From: Prauserella aidingensis
GTDB lineage: Bacteria > Actinomycetota > Actinomycetes > Mycobacteriales > Pseudonocardiaceae
Length of the DNA: 64,000 bases
Reading direction: 5' to 3'
NCBI RefSeq assembly: GCF_024171865.1
Contig: NZ_JAMTCN010000003.1
Location: forward strand, 62,001-126,000
The notes beneath the pieces are model-generated. The model saw nothing but the letters and a program-made list of their open reading frames with translations, made no database searches and was not told the DNA's origin. This document shows positions 24,586 through 32,294 of the stretch, in pieces; the stretch's first letter is position 1; every line of letters begins with the position of its first letter. Position numbers and translations under genes: made by a program.

Positions 24586-25506
24586 ATGACCACACTTGAG
24601 GCCGCGGCCGATGCGGCGCGCGACAATCTCGCGGCGCTGGAATCGGAAGCCATTCACATCTTCCGTGAGGTGGCGGGCGAATTCGATCGTCCCGTGATCC
24701 TCTTCTCCGGTGGCAAGGACTCCACGCTGCTGCTGCACCTGGCGATCAAGGCGTTCTGGCCCGCGCCGGTGCCGTTCCCGCTGTTGCACGTCGACACCGG
24801 CCACAACTTCGACGAGGTCATCGCCTTCCGTGACCACGTCGTCGAGAAGTACGGGCTGCGCCTGGTCGTGGCCAGCGTGCAGGACTACATCGACGACGGC
24901 AGGCTGGCCGAGCGGGCCGACGGCACCCGCAACCCGCTGCAGACGCAGCCGCTGCTGGACGCGATCGCCGACAACAAGTTCGACGCCGTGTTCGGCGGCG
25001 GCCGCCGGGACGAGGAGCGGGCCCGCGCCAAGGAGCGCATCTTCAGCCTCCGCAGCGCCTTCGGCCAGTGGGACCCGCGCAGGCAGCGCCCTGAGCTGTG
25101 GAACCTCTACAACGGCAGGCACCGCCCCGGCGAGCACGTCCGGGTGTTCCCGCTGTCGAACTTCACCGAGGCCGACGTCTGGAACTACATCGCGCGTGAG
25201 CAGGTCGAGCTGCCGTCGATCTACTACGCACACAAGCGCAAGGTCTACAGCCGCGACGGCATGTGGCTGACCGAGGGCCCGTGGGGCGGTCCGCGGGAGG
25301 ACGAGGAGGTCCACGAGCTGATGGTGCGCTACCGCACCGTCGGTGACGGCTCGTGCACCGGCGCCGTCGAATCGACCGCGTCGACGGTCGAGGAGGTCAT
25401 CGCCGAGGTCCAGGCGAGCCGCCTCACCGAGCGTGGCGCGACCCGTGCCGACGACCGCATGTCCGAGGCCGCCATGGAGGACCGCAAGCGGGAGGGGTAC
25501 TTCTAA
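24586..25506 (+). CDS. cysD: Sulfate adenylyltransferase subunit 2
   Basis: A 306-residue PP-loop pyrophosphatase-type subunit: VILFSGGKDSTLLLHLA (about 37-53), LHVDTGHNFDEVIAFRD (about 68-84), GGGRRDEERARAKER near 142, and the C-terminal MSEAAMEDRKREGYF. It forms ATP sulfurylase with CysN, producing APS from sulfate. ATG at 24586 follows GAGGAAGG. An ATG five bases upstream is closed at once by a stop. Confidence 0.93.
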   Translation: MTTLEAAADAARDNLAALESEAIHIFREVAGEFDRPVILFSGGKDSTLLLHLAIKAFWPAPVPFPLLHVDTGHNFDEVIAFRDHVVEKYGLRLVVASVQDYIDDGRLAERADGTRNPLQTQPLLDAIADNKFDAVFGGGRRDEERARAKERIFSLRSAFGQWDPRRQRPELWNLYNGRHRPGEHVRVFPLSNFTEADVWNYIAREQVELPSIYYAHKRKVYSRDGMWLTEGPWGGPREDEEVHELMVRYRTVGDGSCTGAVESTASTVEEVIAEVQASRLTERGATRADDRMSEAAMEDRKREGYF

Positions 25507-25508
25507 CC

Positions 25509-26804
25509 ATGAGCTCGTTGCTGAGGCTCGCCACGGCGGGCAGCGTCGACGACGGCAAGTCGACCCTGGTCGGCAGGCTGCTGTACGACACCAAGTCCGT
25601 ACTCGCCGATCAGCTGGACGCCATCGAGCGCGCCAGCGTCGACAAGGGGATGACGACCCCGGACCTGTCACTGCTGGTCGACGGCCTGCGCTCCGAGAGG
25701 GAGCAGGGCATCACCATCGACGTGGCGTACCGCTACTTCGCCACGCCGAATCGCAGCTTCGTGCTCGCGGACACGCCGGGGCACGTGCAGTACACCCGCA
25801 ACACGGTCACCGGTGCGTCGACCGCGCAGCTCGGTGTGCTGCTGGTGGACGCCCGTAACGGCGTCGTCGAGCAGACCCGCAGGCACGCGGCCGTGCTCGC
25901 GATGCTCGGGGTGCCGCGGCTGGTGCTGGCGGTGAACAAGGTCGACCTCATCGACTACGACGAGGCCGCGTTCACCGTGATCGCCAAGGAGTTCGCCGCG
26001 CACGCGACGTCGCTCGGCTACGCCGAGGGCACGGTGCTGGCCATCCCGGTGTCGGCCCTGCAGGGCGACAACGTGGCGACCAAGTCGGAGAACACGCCGT
26101 GGTACTCCGGCCCGACGCTGCTCGAGCACCTCGAGGAGGTGCCGGTCGCGCCGGACCCGCACGAGGCACCGTTCCGGATGCCGGTGCAGTACGTCATCCG
26201 TCCGCGCACGCCGGAGTACCTCGACTACCGGGGGTACGCGGGTCAGATCGCGGCGGGCACGGTCCGGCCGGGCGACGAGGTCGTCGTGCTGCCGCAGGGC
26301 CTGAAGTCGACGGTCGAGAGCGTCGACACCGCCGACGGCTCGCTGGACGAGGCCGGCACCGGCAAGTCGATCACCGTGGTGCTGTCCGACGACCTCGACA
26401 TCACGCGCGGCGACGTGATCGCCGCGGCCGACAACGCGCCGAAGGTCACCGACGAGTTCACCGCGGCCCTGTGCTGGCTGTCGAGCAAGCAGCTCGACCC
26501 CGGCGCCCGCGTCCTGGTCAAGCAGGGCACGCGCACGGTGCAGGCGATCGTCGAGGAGCTCAACGCCCGGTTCGACGAGCAGACGCTGTCCATCGTGGAC
26601 GCTCCGGAGAAGCTGGAGCTCAACGAGATCGGCAACGTCAGCCTGCGACTGGCCGAGCAGCTGCCCGTGGACGACTACACGGTGAGCCCCCGCACGGGTG
26701 CGTTCATCGTGATCGACCCCAAGGACGGCGACACGCTCGCCGCGGGCCTGGTCGGGCACCGGTTCAGCCAGCTCAAGGGTGTGACGGAGCCCGAGGGCGC
26801 GTGA
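25509..26804 (+). CDS. cysN: Sulfate adenylyltransferase subunit 1 (GTPase)
   Basis: A 431-residue translation-factor-like GTPase. G1 is GSVDDGKSTL (11-20), the switch region REQGITIDVAYRYF is near 60, G3 DTPGH near 91 and G4 NKVD near 146. Beta-barrel domains follow. It ends at the barrel with no APS kinase (CysC) extension. It drives sulfate adenylation by CysD through GTP hydrolysis. It starts 2 bp after the cysD stop and overlaps the next gene by 4 bp. Confidence 0.93.
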   Translation: MSSLLRLATAGSVDDGKSTLVGRLLYDTKSVLADQLDAIERASVDKGMTTPDLSLLVDGLRSEREQGITIDVAYRYFATPNRSFVLADTPGHVQYTRNTVTGASTAQLGVLLVDARNGVVEQTRRHAAVLAMLGVPRLVLAVNKVDLIDYDEAAFTVIAKEFAAHATSLGYAEGTVLAIPVSALQGDNVATKSENTPWYSGPTLLEHLEEVPVAPDPHEAPFRMPVQYVIRPRTPEYLDYRGYAGQIAAGTVRPGDEVVVLPQGLKSTVESVDTADGSLDEAGTGKSITVVLSDDLDITRGDVIAAADNAPKVTDEFTAALCWLSSKQLDPGARVLVKQGTRTVQAIVEELNARFDEQTLSIVDAPEKLELNEIGNVSLRLAEQLPVDDYTVSPRTGAFIVIDPKDGDTLAAGLVGHRFSQLKGVTEPEGA

Positions 26805-27553
26805 CGGTGGCGCCTCCGCCTCTGCTGATCGTCGCGCACGGTAGCCGGGACCCCAGGTCCGCGGCTACCGTGCGCGCGCTCGCGGAGGTGGTGCGCACCC
26901 GCTCCGACGGTCCGGACGTCCACGTGGCGTTCCTGGACCTGTCCGAACCGTCGGTCGGCGACGCGCTCGCCGACCTGCACGCCGAGGGCCACCGCCACGT
27001 CGTGGCCGTGCCACTGCTCCTCGGCCACGCCTATCACGCGCGGGTGGATCTGCCCGCGCTCGTCGACGAGGTCACCACCCGGCTGCCGCGGTTGTCGGTG
27101 ACCGTCTCCGACGTCCTCGGGCCCGACCCGCTGCTGGAGGACGTCGCACTCGACCGACTCGCCGACGCGGGTGCCGACCTGTCGGACCCGGACCTCGGCG
27201 TGGTACTCGCCGCCGTCGGCTCGTCACACGCGCCGGCCAACGAGGTCGTCGCCCGCATCGCCCGCGGCTGGGACGGGCGCCACCCCGCGCGCGTCGCCGC
27301 CGCGTTCGCCAGTGCCGCACGACCCGACGTTCCGGCGGCGATCGCCAAGCTCCGCGCCCACGGCACGCGCCGGTTCGCCGTCGCGTCGTGGTTCTTCGCG
27401 CCGGGCCTGCTGCCCGACCGCATCGCGGAGTTGACGGCCGAATCCGCCCCCGGCGCAGTCGTCGCCGCGCCGCTGGGAACCGATCCCCGCGTCGCCGCGG
27501 TCGTCCTCCACCGCTACGCCGACGCGCTCACCGGCGCCGTCCGCACCGCCTGA
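26801..27553 (+). CDS. Sirohydrochlorin chelatase (CbiX/SirB-like)
   Basis: A 250-residue class II chelatase made of two similar halves: LLIVAHGSRDPRSAATVRAL (about 8-27, catalytic His) with LLLGHAYHARVDLP (about 72-85, second His) and GVVLAAVGSSHAPANEVV in the second half. It inserts iron (or cobalt) into sirohydrochlorin; beside sirA it most likely makes siroheme. GTG at 26801 overlaps the cysN stop. Last gene of the sulfate operon. Confidence 0.85.
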   Translation: MTVAPPPLLIVAHGSRDPRSAATVRALAEVVRTRSDGPDVHVAFLDLSEPSVGDALADLHAEGHRHVVAVPLLLGHAYHARVDLPALVDEVTTRLPRLSVTVSDVLGPDPLLEDVALDRLADAGADLSDPDLGVVLAAVGSSHAPANEVVARIARGWDGRHPARVAAAFASAARPDVPAAIAKLRAHGTRRFAVASWFFAPGLLPDRIAELTAESAPGAVVAAPLGTDPRVAAVVLHRYADALTGAVRTA

Positions 27554-27612
27554 GCCGGGGCCGCCCGCAGAAGAGCCGCAGCCCGCCCCGAACGGCGTGT
27601 GCCACATGGCGT

Positions 27613-27652
27613 GTCTATCCGACTAGACGATTGCCTGTCTAGGACAATAGAC
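27613..27652. promoter_or_regulatory. Two tandem palindromic operators before hicAB
   Basis: Two 16-bp palindromes of the form GTCTA-N6-TAGAC (27613-27628 and 27637-27652) are separated by 8 bp, 24 bp centre to centre, and end 5 bp before the hicA ATG. The stretch is clearly AT-richer than its surroundings. Position and symmetry fit autorepressor sites for the HicB-like protein; binding is inferred. Confidence 0.6.
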
Positions 27653-27657
27653 TTACC

Positions 27658-27921
27658 ATGGTGGTGACGACGAGCCTCAAGCCGGCCAAGGTACTCGGCC
27701 TGACGAGAAGGGCCGCCCGTAAGCACGGGCTGCTGGTCGAGCAGATCCCCAACCGCGGAAAGGGGTCCCATCAGGTCTACGTCGTCACGGATACCGCCGG
27801 CGTGGAAGTCGGACGATTCGCCATCACCGGCCATAACCGAGCGCTGTCCTGGACCGTCCTCCGCAGCATCGAGGACGCCCTCGCACACCTTTTCGGCACG
27901 AAATGGATGGAGGAGACGTGA
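27658..27921 (+). CDS. HicA-like toxin (mRNA interferase)
   Basis: An 87-residue basic protein with the HicA double-stranded-RNA-binding-like pattern: an N-terminal helix (LTRRAARKHGLLVEQ), then GKGSHQVYVV with the conserved Gly-Ser-His (about 40-44), where His is catalytic in the family, then a strand and a C-terminal helix. It is slightly longer than typical HicA (60-70). ATG immediately follows the operator region with no Shine-Dalgarno, suggesting a leaderless or near-leaderless transcript. It overlaps the antitoxin gene by 4 bp. Confidence 0.65.
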   Translation: MVVTTSLKPAKVLGLTRRAARKHGLLVEQIPNRGKGSHQVYVVTDTAGVEVGRFAITGHNRALSWTVLRSIEDALAHLFGTKWMEET

Positions 27922-28322
27922 CGAACGAGCGGACGTACTACGACGTTGTCGTCACTCGTGAGGACGGCCTGTGGGTCGCCGTGGTCGACGGACTGCCGGG
28001 CGGCGCGACCGATGTCGACCGCATGCGCGATCTCGAATCCGACGTGCGCGACCTCATCGCGGGCCTTCGTGATCTCGACCCCGAGGATTTCGAGATCAGG
28101 TGGCACTATCGGCAGGGCGAGCACGACCTGACGCCTGCCGTCGCCCTGCTCCAGGAACGCGAGCAGTCGGCCGAAGAGGCCGTGCGCAAACGCGACGAAG
28201 CGCGCTATTCGGCGATAGTTGAGATGCACGAGGCCGGACTGAGTTACCGGACCATCGCCGACCTCGTCGGCATTTCGCACCAGCGCGTCCAGCAGCTTGC
28301 GAGCGCCGGCACCTCGGCCTGA
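27918..28322 (+). CDS. HicB-like antitoxin with C-terminal helix-turn-helix
   Basis: A 134-residue protein. The N-terminal half (YYDVVVTREDGLWVAVVDGL... DLESDVRDLIAGL) has the HicB partial RNase H-like pattern. The C-terminus (MHEAGLSYRTIADLVGISHQ, about 105-124) is a helix-turn-helix fit for DNA binding. GTG at 27918 follows GGAGGA and overlaps the toxin stop; ATG at 27903 is less likely. It should neutralise the HicA-like protein and repress the pair through the two upstream palindromes. Confidence 0.65.
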   Translation: MTNERTYYDVVVTREDGLWVAVVDGLPGGATDVDRMRDLESDVRDLIAGLRDLDPEDFEIRWHYRQGEHDLTPAVALLQEREQSAEEAVRKRDEARYSAIVEMHEAGLSYRTIADLVGISHQRVQQLASAGTSA

Positions 28323-28363
28323 GCCGGAGCCCGCCCCGAACCGCGTGTGCCAGAGTGTTCGGC

Positions 28364-29131
28364 ATGGCTGACGAACTCGTCCACTACGACCTCGACGGCG
28401 GGGTCGCGACGATCACGCTGGATTCTCCGCACAACCGCAACGCACTGTCCGCCCAGCTGCGCGGCGAACTCACCGACGCGCTGACCCGGGCCGCCGGCGA
28501 CGAACGGGCGCGGGTGATCGTGCTGACCCACACGGGCACGGTCTTCTGCGCAGGCATGGACCTCAAAGAAGCCAAGGGCACGGGCTCCGACGACCAGGGG
28601 GTCAACGGTTTCCCCGCGATCCTCGAGCAGCTCTGGACGAGCCCGAAACCGGTCGTCGCCAAGCTCGCCGGGCCTGCCCGCGCCGGCGGGGTCGGTATGG
28701 TCGCCGCCGCCGACATCGCGGTGGCCTCGACCGACGCGACGTTCGCGTTCACCGAGGTCCGCATCGGCGTCGTGCCCGCACTGATCTCGGTCACCGTGCT
28801 GCCGCGGCTCTCCCCGCGTGCCGCACACGAGCTGTTCCTCACCGGCGACACGTTCGACGCCACGCGTGCCGCCGAGGTGGGCCTGCTCAACGCCGCCGTC
28901 GCGCCCGACGAACTGGACACGAAGGTCGCCTCCTACGTCGACTCGCTCGTACGCGGCGGGCCGACCGCGCTGACCGCGACCAAGGAGCTGCTGCAGGGCG
29001 AGCGTGGCCGCACCATGGGCGCCGAGCTCGAGAAGATGCAGGCGTTGTCGGCACACCACTTCGCGAGCGAGGAGGGCCAGGAGGGCATCGCCGCGTTCGG
29101 CGAGAAGCGTCCGCCCCGCTGGGTTCCCTGA
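28364..29131 (+). CDS. Enoyl-CoA hydratase/isomerase family protein
   Basis: A 255-residue crotonase. The first oxyanion segment is TVFCAGMDLKEA (about 62-73) and the second is LAGPARAGGVGMVAAADIAV (about 104-123). The two glutamates of classical hydratases are not both evident (Ala/Val at these places), so hydratase activity is uncertain. ATG at 28364 has no Shine-Dalgarno and may be leaderless. Monocistronic; ends in a strong hairpin shared with the convergent phosphodiesterase gene. Confidence 0.78.
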   Translation: MADELVHYDLDGGVATITLDSPHNRNALSAQLRGELTDALTRAAGDERARVIVLTHTGTVFCAGMDLKEAKGTGSDDQGVNGFPAILEQLWTSPKPVVAKLAGPARAGGVGMVAAADIAVASTDATFAFTEVRIGVVPALISVTVLPRLSPRAAHELFLTGDTFDATRAAEVGLLNAAVAPDELDTKVASYVDSLVRGGPTALTATKELLQGERGRTMGAELEKMQALSAHHFASEEGQEGIAAFGEKRPPRWVP

Positions 29132-29146
29132 CCCGCCTCGAACGCG

Positions 29147-29182
29147 AATGCCGCCCTCCCCGCATCCGGGAAGGGCGGCATT
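29147..29182. terminator. Bidirectional hairpin terminator
   Basis: The arms AATGCCGCCCTCCC and GGGAAGGGCGGCATT pair with one mismatch around a 7-nt loop. AAT/ATT at the base gives a short T run in both directions. It lies between the convergent crotonase and phosphodiesterase genes. Confidence 0.8.
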
Positions 29183-29236
29183 GCGCTGTCACGCCTCCGA
29201 CCGGGGCGGCATCCCGCCGCGATCTCGGGAACGTCC

Positions 29237-30070
29237 TCAGGAGCGCAGGAAGTCCCGCAGCCCCGCGAGATCGTCGGTGTTGATGTGGTCGACGCCCGCG
29301 TCGCGGAGTTCGGTCCACACCGCGGCGCGCTCCTCGCCCGCGGCGTCCGGGGTCGCCCAGAACCGCAGTCGCTGACCGGCGTCGTGAGCACGGGCGACCA
29401 TGTCGCGCAGCCGCGCCCGCTCGTCCGCGGGCATCGGGCCCTCGCCGTTCCAGTCGAAGACGTTCGTCCAGTTGTCGCTCACCAGCGGCATCAGCTCGGC
29501 GGGCAGGTCGCCGCCCAGGTCGCCGGAGCGGCCGTCGTAGAACGAGCGCCGTTCGGTGGCCGCCGCCATGTCGTCGAGGGGCCGGTTGCCGCTCACGACG
29601 ACCTGGATCGCCCCCGGTTCGACCTTTCCGTCGCGGTAGCGGGTGAGCATCCCCTCGTACTCGGCGAGCTGCTCCTCCAGCAGCCGCCACGTGCGCGGCC
29701 CGTCGCTCTTGATGTCGACGAGCAGCTGGAACTGCCCCTTCCACCCGGGGTAGACGCCGGACTTGCCACGCACGGCGTCGCGGAGCGGGTCGAGGTACAG
29801 GCTGCGCAGCGTGCGGTCCGGGTCGAGTTCCCACGAGTCGTGGGCGACCTGCAGTTCGTCGCCGACCGCCCAGACGTCGGCCTCGACACTGGTGAAGCCG
29901 TGCTCCAGTGCGTCGAGCAACGGCCGGTCGTGCTCGTAGTCGTTGTGCGCGTGCGCCTGCGCCAGTGGCTTGCCGAGGTCCGGCCGTGGGTCGGCACCGG
30001 CCGCGGCGGGCGCGACGAGGGCGAGCACCGCGGCCAGGGCGGCCGTCACGGTGACGCGGATCGGGCGCAT
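29237..30070 (-). CDS. Secreted glycerophosphodiester phosphodiesterase / PI-PLC-like protein
   Basis: A 277-residue protein. A signal peptide occupies residues 1-28 (MRPIRVTVTAALAAVLALVA, probable cleavage after AGA). The TIM-barrel phosphodiesterase fold follows with AHAHNDYEHDRPLLDALEHG near 38-57 (catalytic His/Asn), SVEADVW (metal ligands), VAHD and DIKSDG near 120. A phosphodiester lipid headgroup is the probable substrate outside the membrane. ATG at 30070 is chosen because AAGGAG precedes it; a longer frame upstream lacks a signal. Confidence 0.78.
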   Translation of the reverse strand: MRPIRVTVTAALAAVLALVAPAAAGADPRPDLGKPLAQAHAHNDYEHDRPLLDALEHGFTSVEADVWAVGDELQVAHDSWELDPDRTLRSLYLDPLRDAVRGKSGVYPGWKGQFQLLVDIKSDGPRTWRLLEEQLAEYEGMLTRYRDGKVEPGAIQVVVSGNRPLDDMAAATERRSFYDGRSGDLGGDLPAELMPLVSDNWTNVFDWNGEGPMPADERARLRDMVARAHDAGQRLRFWATPDAAGEERAAVWTELRDAGVDHINTDDLAGLRDFLRS

Positions 30071-30138
30071 GGGGGACTCCTTCACGTCGGCTGTGTCGGA
30101 GCCCATCGAAGCGGGTGATCGTGGCCGCCCGGCGAACC

Positions 30139-30519
30139 TCAGGAATCGGCCAGCAGAACAGTAAACCGGCGGCTGCTCACCCGGTCACCGCCGGCGGCAA
30201 GGGCGCGTTGGGCGTCCGAGAGCGTGCCGTGCACGGCGACGTAGGTCCGCGGATCGGCCTGCTTCAGCGCCTCGGCACCGACCCAGACGAGCACGTGCTC
30301 CCCCGCGGGCAGCCACGACAGGTCGGTCAGGCAGTCGTACAGCGCGTCCAGGTTCCGGCCGAAGTACGACGGGAACCGCAGCAGCTCGGCGATGGCGTCG
30401 AGGGTCGCGGCCTTGTCGGTCAGGCCGGCGCCGTCGAGCACGTAGGTGAACGCGCCGCGCGCCTTGGCGTCGGCGACGAGAGCGCTGCTGTCGGGGTTCT
30501 GTGCAGGTGTGGATGTCAC
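30139..30519 (-). CDS. Barstar-family ribonuclease inhibitor
   Basis: A 126-residue barstar-like protein. FTYVLDGAGL, then FPSYFGRNLDALYDCLTDLSWL (about 50-71) carry the conserved Tyr, Asn and Asp that plug the active site of guanyl-specific RNases; VLVWVGAEAL follows. GTG at 30519 lies 2 bp after the ribonuclease stop, so inhibitor and enzyme are one transcript. It stays in the cytoplasm (no signal). Confidence 0.88.
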   Translation of the reverse strand: MTSTPAQNPDSSALVADAKARGAFTYVLDGAGLTDKAATLDAIAELLRFPSYFGRNLDALYDCLTDLSWLPAGEHVLVWVGAEALKQADPRTYVAVHGTLSDAQRALAAGGDRVSSRRFTVLLADS

Positions 30520-30521
30520 GG

Positions 30522-30944
30522 TCAGGTCCGGGTATCGACGACGACGAACGATTCGTAATGGTCTCCGGTGTAGTACAGCTCGTCCTCACTGCCGGTGACG
30601 AGCCGTCTGGCACCCCGGTCCGGGCTGCCGGGCGTGGCCACCGTGTACTCGTGGTAGTAGCCGTCGGGCTGATCGGGCAACAGCCCTTCCCGATTGCCGA
30701 AGACCGTGCCGTCCCGCTCGGGGTACGGGAAGGGCCCACCGCGTTCGATGAGTTCCCATGTCTCCTCGGCCTCCGGGGGCAGGTCGGCGAGGGCCACCAC
30801 CTCGAAACCGGATTCCGCGCCCGGCAGGCTACCGCCTCCACCGGAGGCGTCACCGCCCCCGGTGAGCTCCCCCACCAGCCAGCCGCCGAGCGCGAGCAGG
30901 ATGAGCCCGGCCAACGCCACACTGATACGCCTGCGCGAGAACAC
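30522..30944 (-). CDS. Guanyl-specific ribonuclease, RNase Sa/barnase family
   Basis: A 140-residue protein with a signal/anchor segment (about 7-26, VALAGLILLALGGWLVGEL) and a Gly/Ser linker. The RNase Sa-like domain runs from about 50: LPPEAEETWELIERGGPFPY, GYYHEYTVATPG (general-base Glu), GARRLVTG (Arg) and YYTGDHYESF (catalytic His). The two cysteines that form the disulfide in RNase Sa are absent. GTG follows GGGAGG. Being exported or membrane-anchored, it would act on RNA outside the cell while barstar protects the cytoplasm. Confidence 0.88.
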   Translation of the reverse strand: MFSRRRISVALAGLILLALGGWLVGELTGGGDASGGGGSLPGAESGFEVVALADLPPEAEETWELIERGGPFPYPERDGTVFGNREGLLPDQPDGYYHEYTVATPGSPDRGARRLVTGSEDELYYTGDHYESFVVVDTRT

Positions 30945-30954
30945 GCGCGCCTCC

Positions 30955-31185
30955 CTAGGAACGACCGCGGCCGCGGTCCGGCCTCGCCGCCTGCTCGTCC
31001 GCCCGCCCCGGCCGCAGCCGGCCTGCGACGTTCATGGCGAGATCCACACCACGGCGGAGCAGCCAGGTCGCGGCGGCGCAGATCGGCAGCAGTACGGCCA
31101 CGACCAGCACGAACTGCAACGGGAACCACTGCTGCGCGAGCCAGAGCTCGAACCCGTCCCACCAGCGGGCAACTCCGTCGAACAC
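30955..31185 (-). CDS. Small single-pass membrane protein upstream of the ribonuclease
   Basis: A 76-residue protein. A Trp-rich amphipathic N-terminus (FDGVARWWDGFELWLAQQW) is followed by one transmembrane helix (about 24-43, FVLVVAVLLPICAAATWLL) and a basic, disordered tail. GTG start. It precedes the RNase gene by 10 bp and is probably co-transcribed. No family recognised; a role in anchoring or export is speculation. Confidence 0.6.
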   Translation of the reverse strand: MFDGVARWWDGFELWLAQQWFPLQFVLVVAVLLPICAAATWLLRRGVDLAMNVAGRLRPGRADEQAARPDRGRGRS

Positions 31186-31217
31186 AACCGCGAGCCTACT
31201 GCAGGTACGTTGACGCC

Positions 31218-32183
31218 ATGTTCGCCGTCTATGCCAACGAAGCCAATGCCGACGACCCCCTCGCCTCCCTCGTCGTGGGCGAGCGCCCCGACCCGGAGGT
31301 GCCCGAGGGCTGGGTCACGGTGAATGTCAGAGCCGCAAGTTTGAACATGCACGACATCTGGACCCTGCGCGGGGTCGGGATCAAGAGCGAGCAGTTCCCC
31401 ATGATCCTGGGCTGCGACGGTGCCGGCGTGCTCGACGACGGCACCGAGGTCGTCATCCACTCGGTCGTCAACGACGAGTCGTGGCAGGGCGACGACACGC
31501 TGGACCCGAAACGCACCCTGTTGACCGAGAAGCACCAGGGCACGTTCGCCGACGCGGTCGTGGTGCCGTCCCGCAACATCGTCCCGAAGCCCGCGGGCCT
31601 GTCGATGGCCGAGGCCGCGACGATGGGCACCGCCTGGCTCACCGCGTACCGCATGCTGTTCGTCAAGTCGGGTCTGCGGCCCGGGCAGACGATGCTCGTG
31701 CAGGGCGCGTCCGGTGGGGTGTCGACCGCACTGGTGCAGCTCGGCCGCGCTGCGGGTCTGCGCGTGTGGGTCACCGGTCGCTCCGAGGACAAGCGCGCCC
31801 TGGCCGAACGACTCGGCGCGCACGCGACGTTCGAATCGGGTGCCCGCCTGCCCGAGCGCGTGGACGGCGTGTTCGAGACAGTGGGCAAGGCCACGTGGTC
31901 GCACTCGATGAAGTCGCTCAAACCGGGCGGGATCATCGTCGTGTCGGGGTCGACGAGCGGCCCGGACGCGAGCGCCGAGCTGCAGCGCCTCTTCTTCCTG
32001 CAGCTGCGGGTCGCCGGTTCGACGATGGGAACCCGTGACGAGCTGGCCGACCTGCTCTCCTACACCGAGCTCGCGGGCATCCGGCCGCAGATCGGCGCCG
32101 AGCTGCCGTTCGACGACGCCCGGAAGGGCTTCGAGGACATGCTCGAAGGTCGGACATCGGGCAAGATCGTTTTCACACGCTGA
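31218..32183 (+). CDS. Zinc-type alcohol dehydrogenase / quinone oxidoreductase-like MDR protein
   Basis: A 321-residue medium-chain reductase of the quinone oxidoreductase type. The N-terminal GroES-like domain has ASLNMHDIWTLRG and ILGCDGAGVL. The nucleotide-binding motif is VQGASGGVSTALVQLG (about 162-177). The structural-zinc cysteine loop is missing, so it is probably zinc-free. ATG at 31218 has TACGTT seven bases upstream and no Shine-Dalgarno, consistent with a leaderless mRNA. Substrate unknown. Confidence 0.8.
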   Translation: MFAVYANEANADDPLASLVVGERPDPEVPEGWVTVNVRAASLNMHDIWTLRGVGIKSEQFPMILGCDGAGVLDDGTEVVIHSVVNDESWQGDDTLDPKRTLLTEKHQGTFADAVVVPSRNIVPKPAGLSMAEAATMGTAWLTAYRMLFVKSGLRPGQTMLVQGASGGVSTALVQLGRAAGLRVWVTGRSEDKRALAERLGAHATFESGARLPERVDGVFETVGKATWSHSMKSLKPGGIIVVSGSTSGPDASAELQRLFFLQLRVAGSTMGTRDELADLLSYTELAGIRPQIGAELPFDDARKGFEDMLEGRTSGKIVFTR

Positions 32184-32294
32184 GCCCAGAAAACACCGCT
32201 GACCAGGGGAAACCGCAAACACGGAGAGTTACGATATCGTTTCGTGACCTTCGTTACGGAGATCGAACCGGCGTTCTGTGTTTAGCCTGGTGCC

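Noticed and set aside
27631-27659. TTGCCT-N17-TACCAT as the hicA promoter
   Set aside because: The -10 would overlap the ATG, so the message would begin inside the gene; no better promoter could be fixed.
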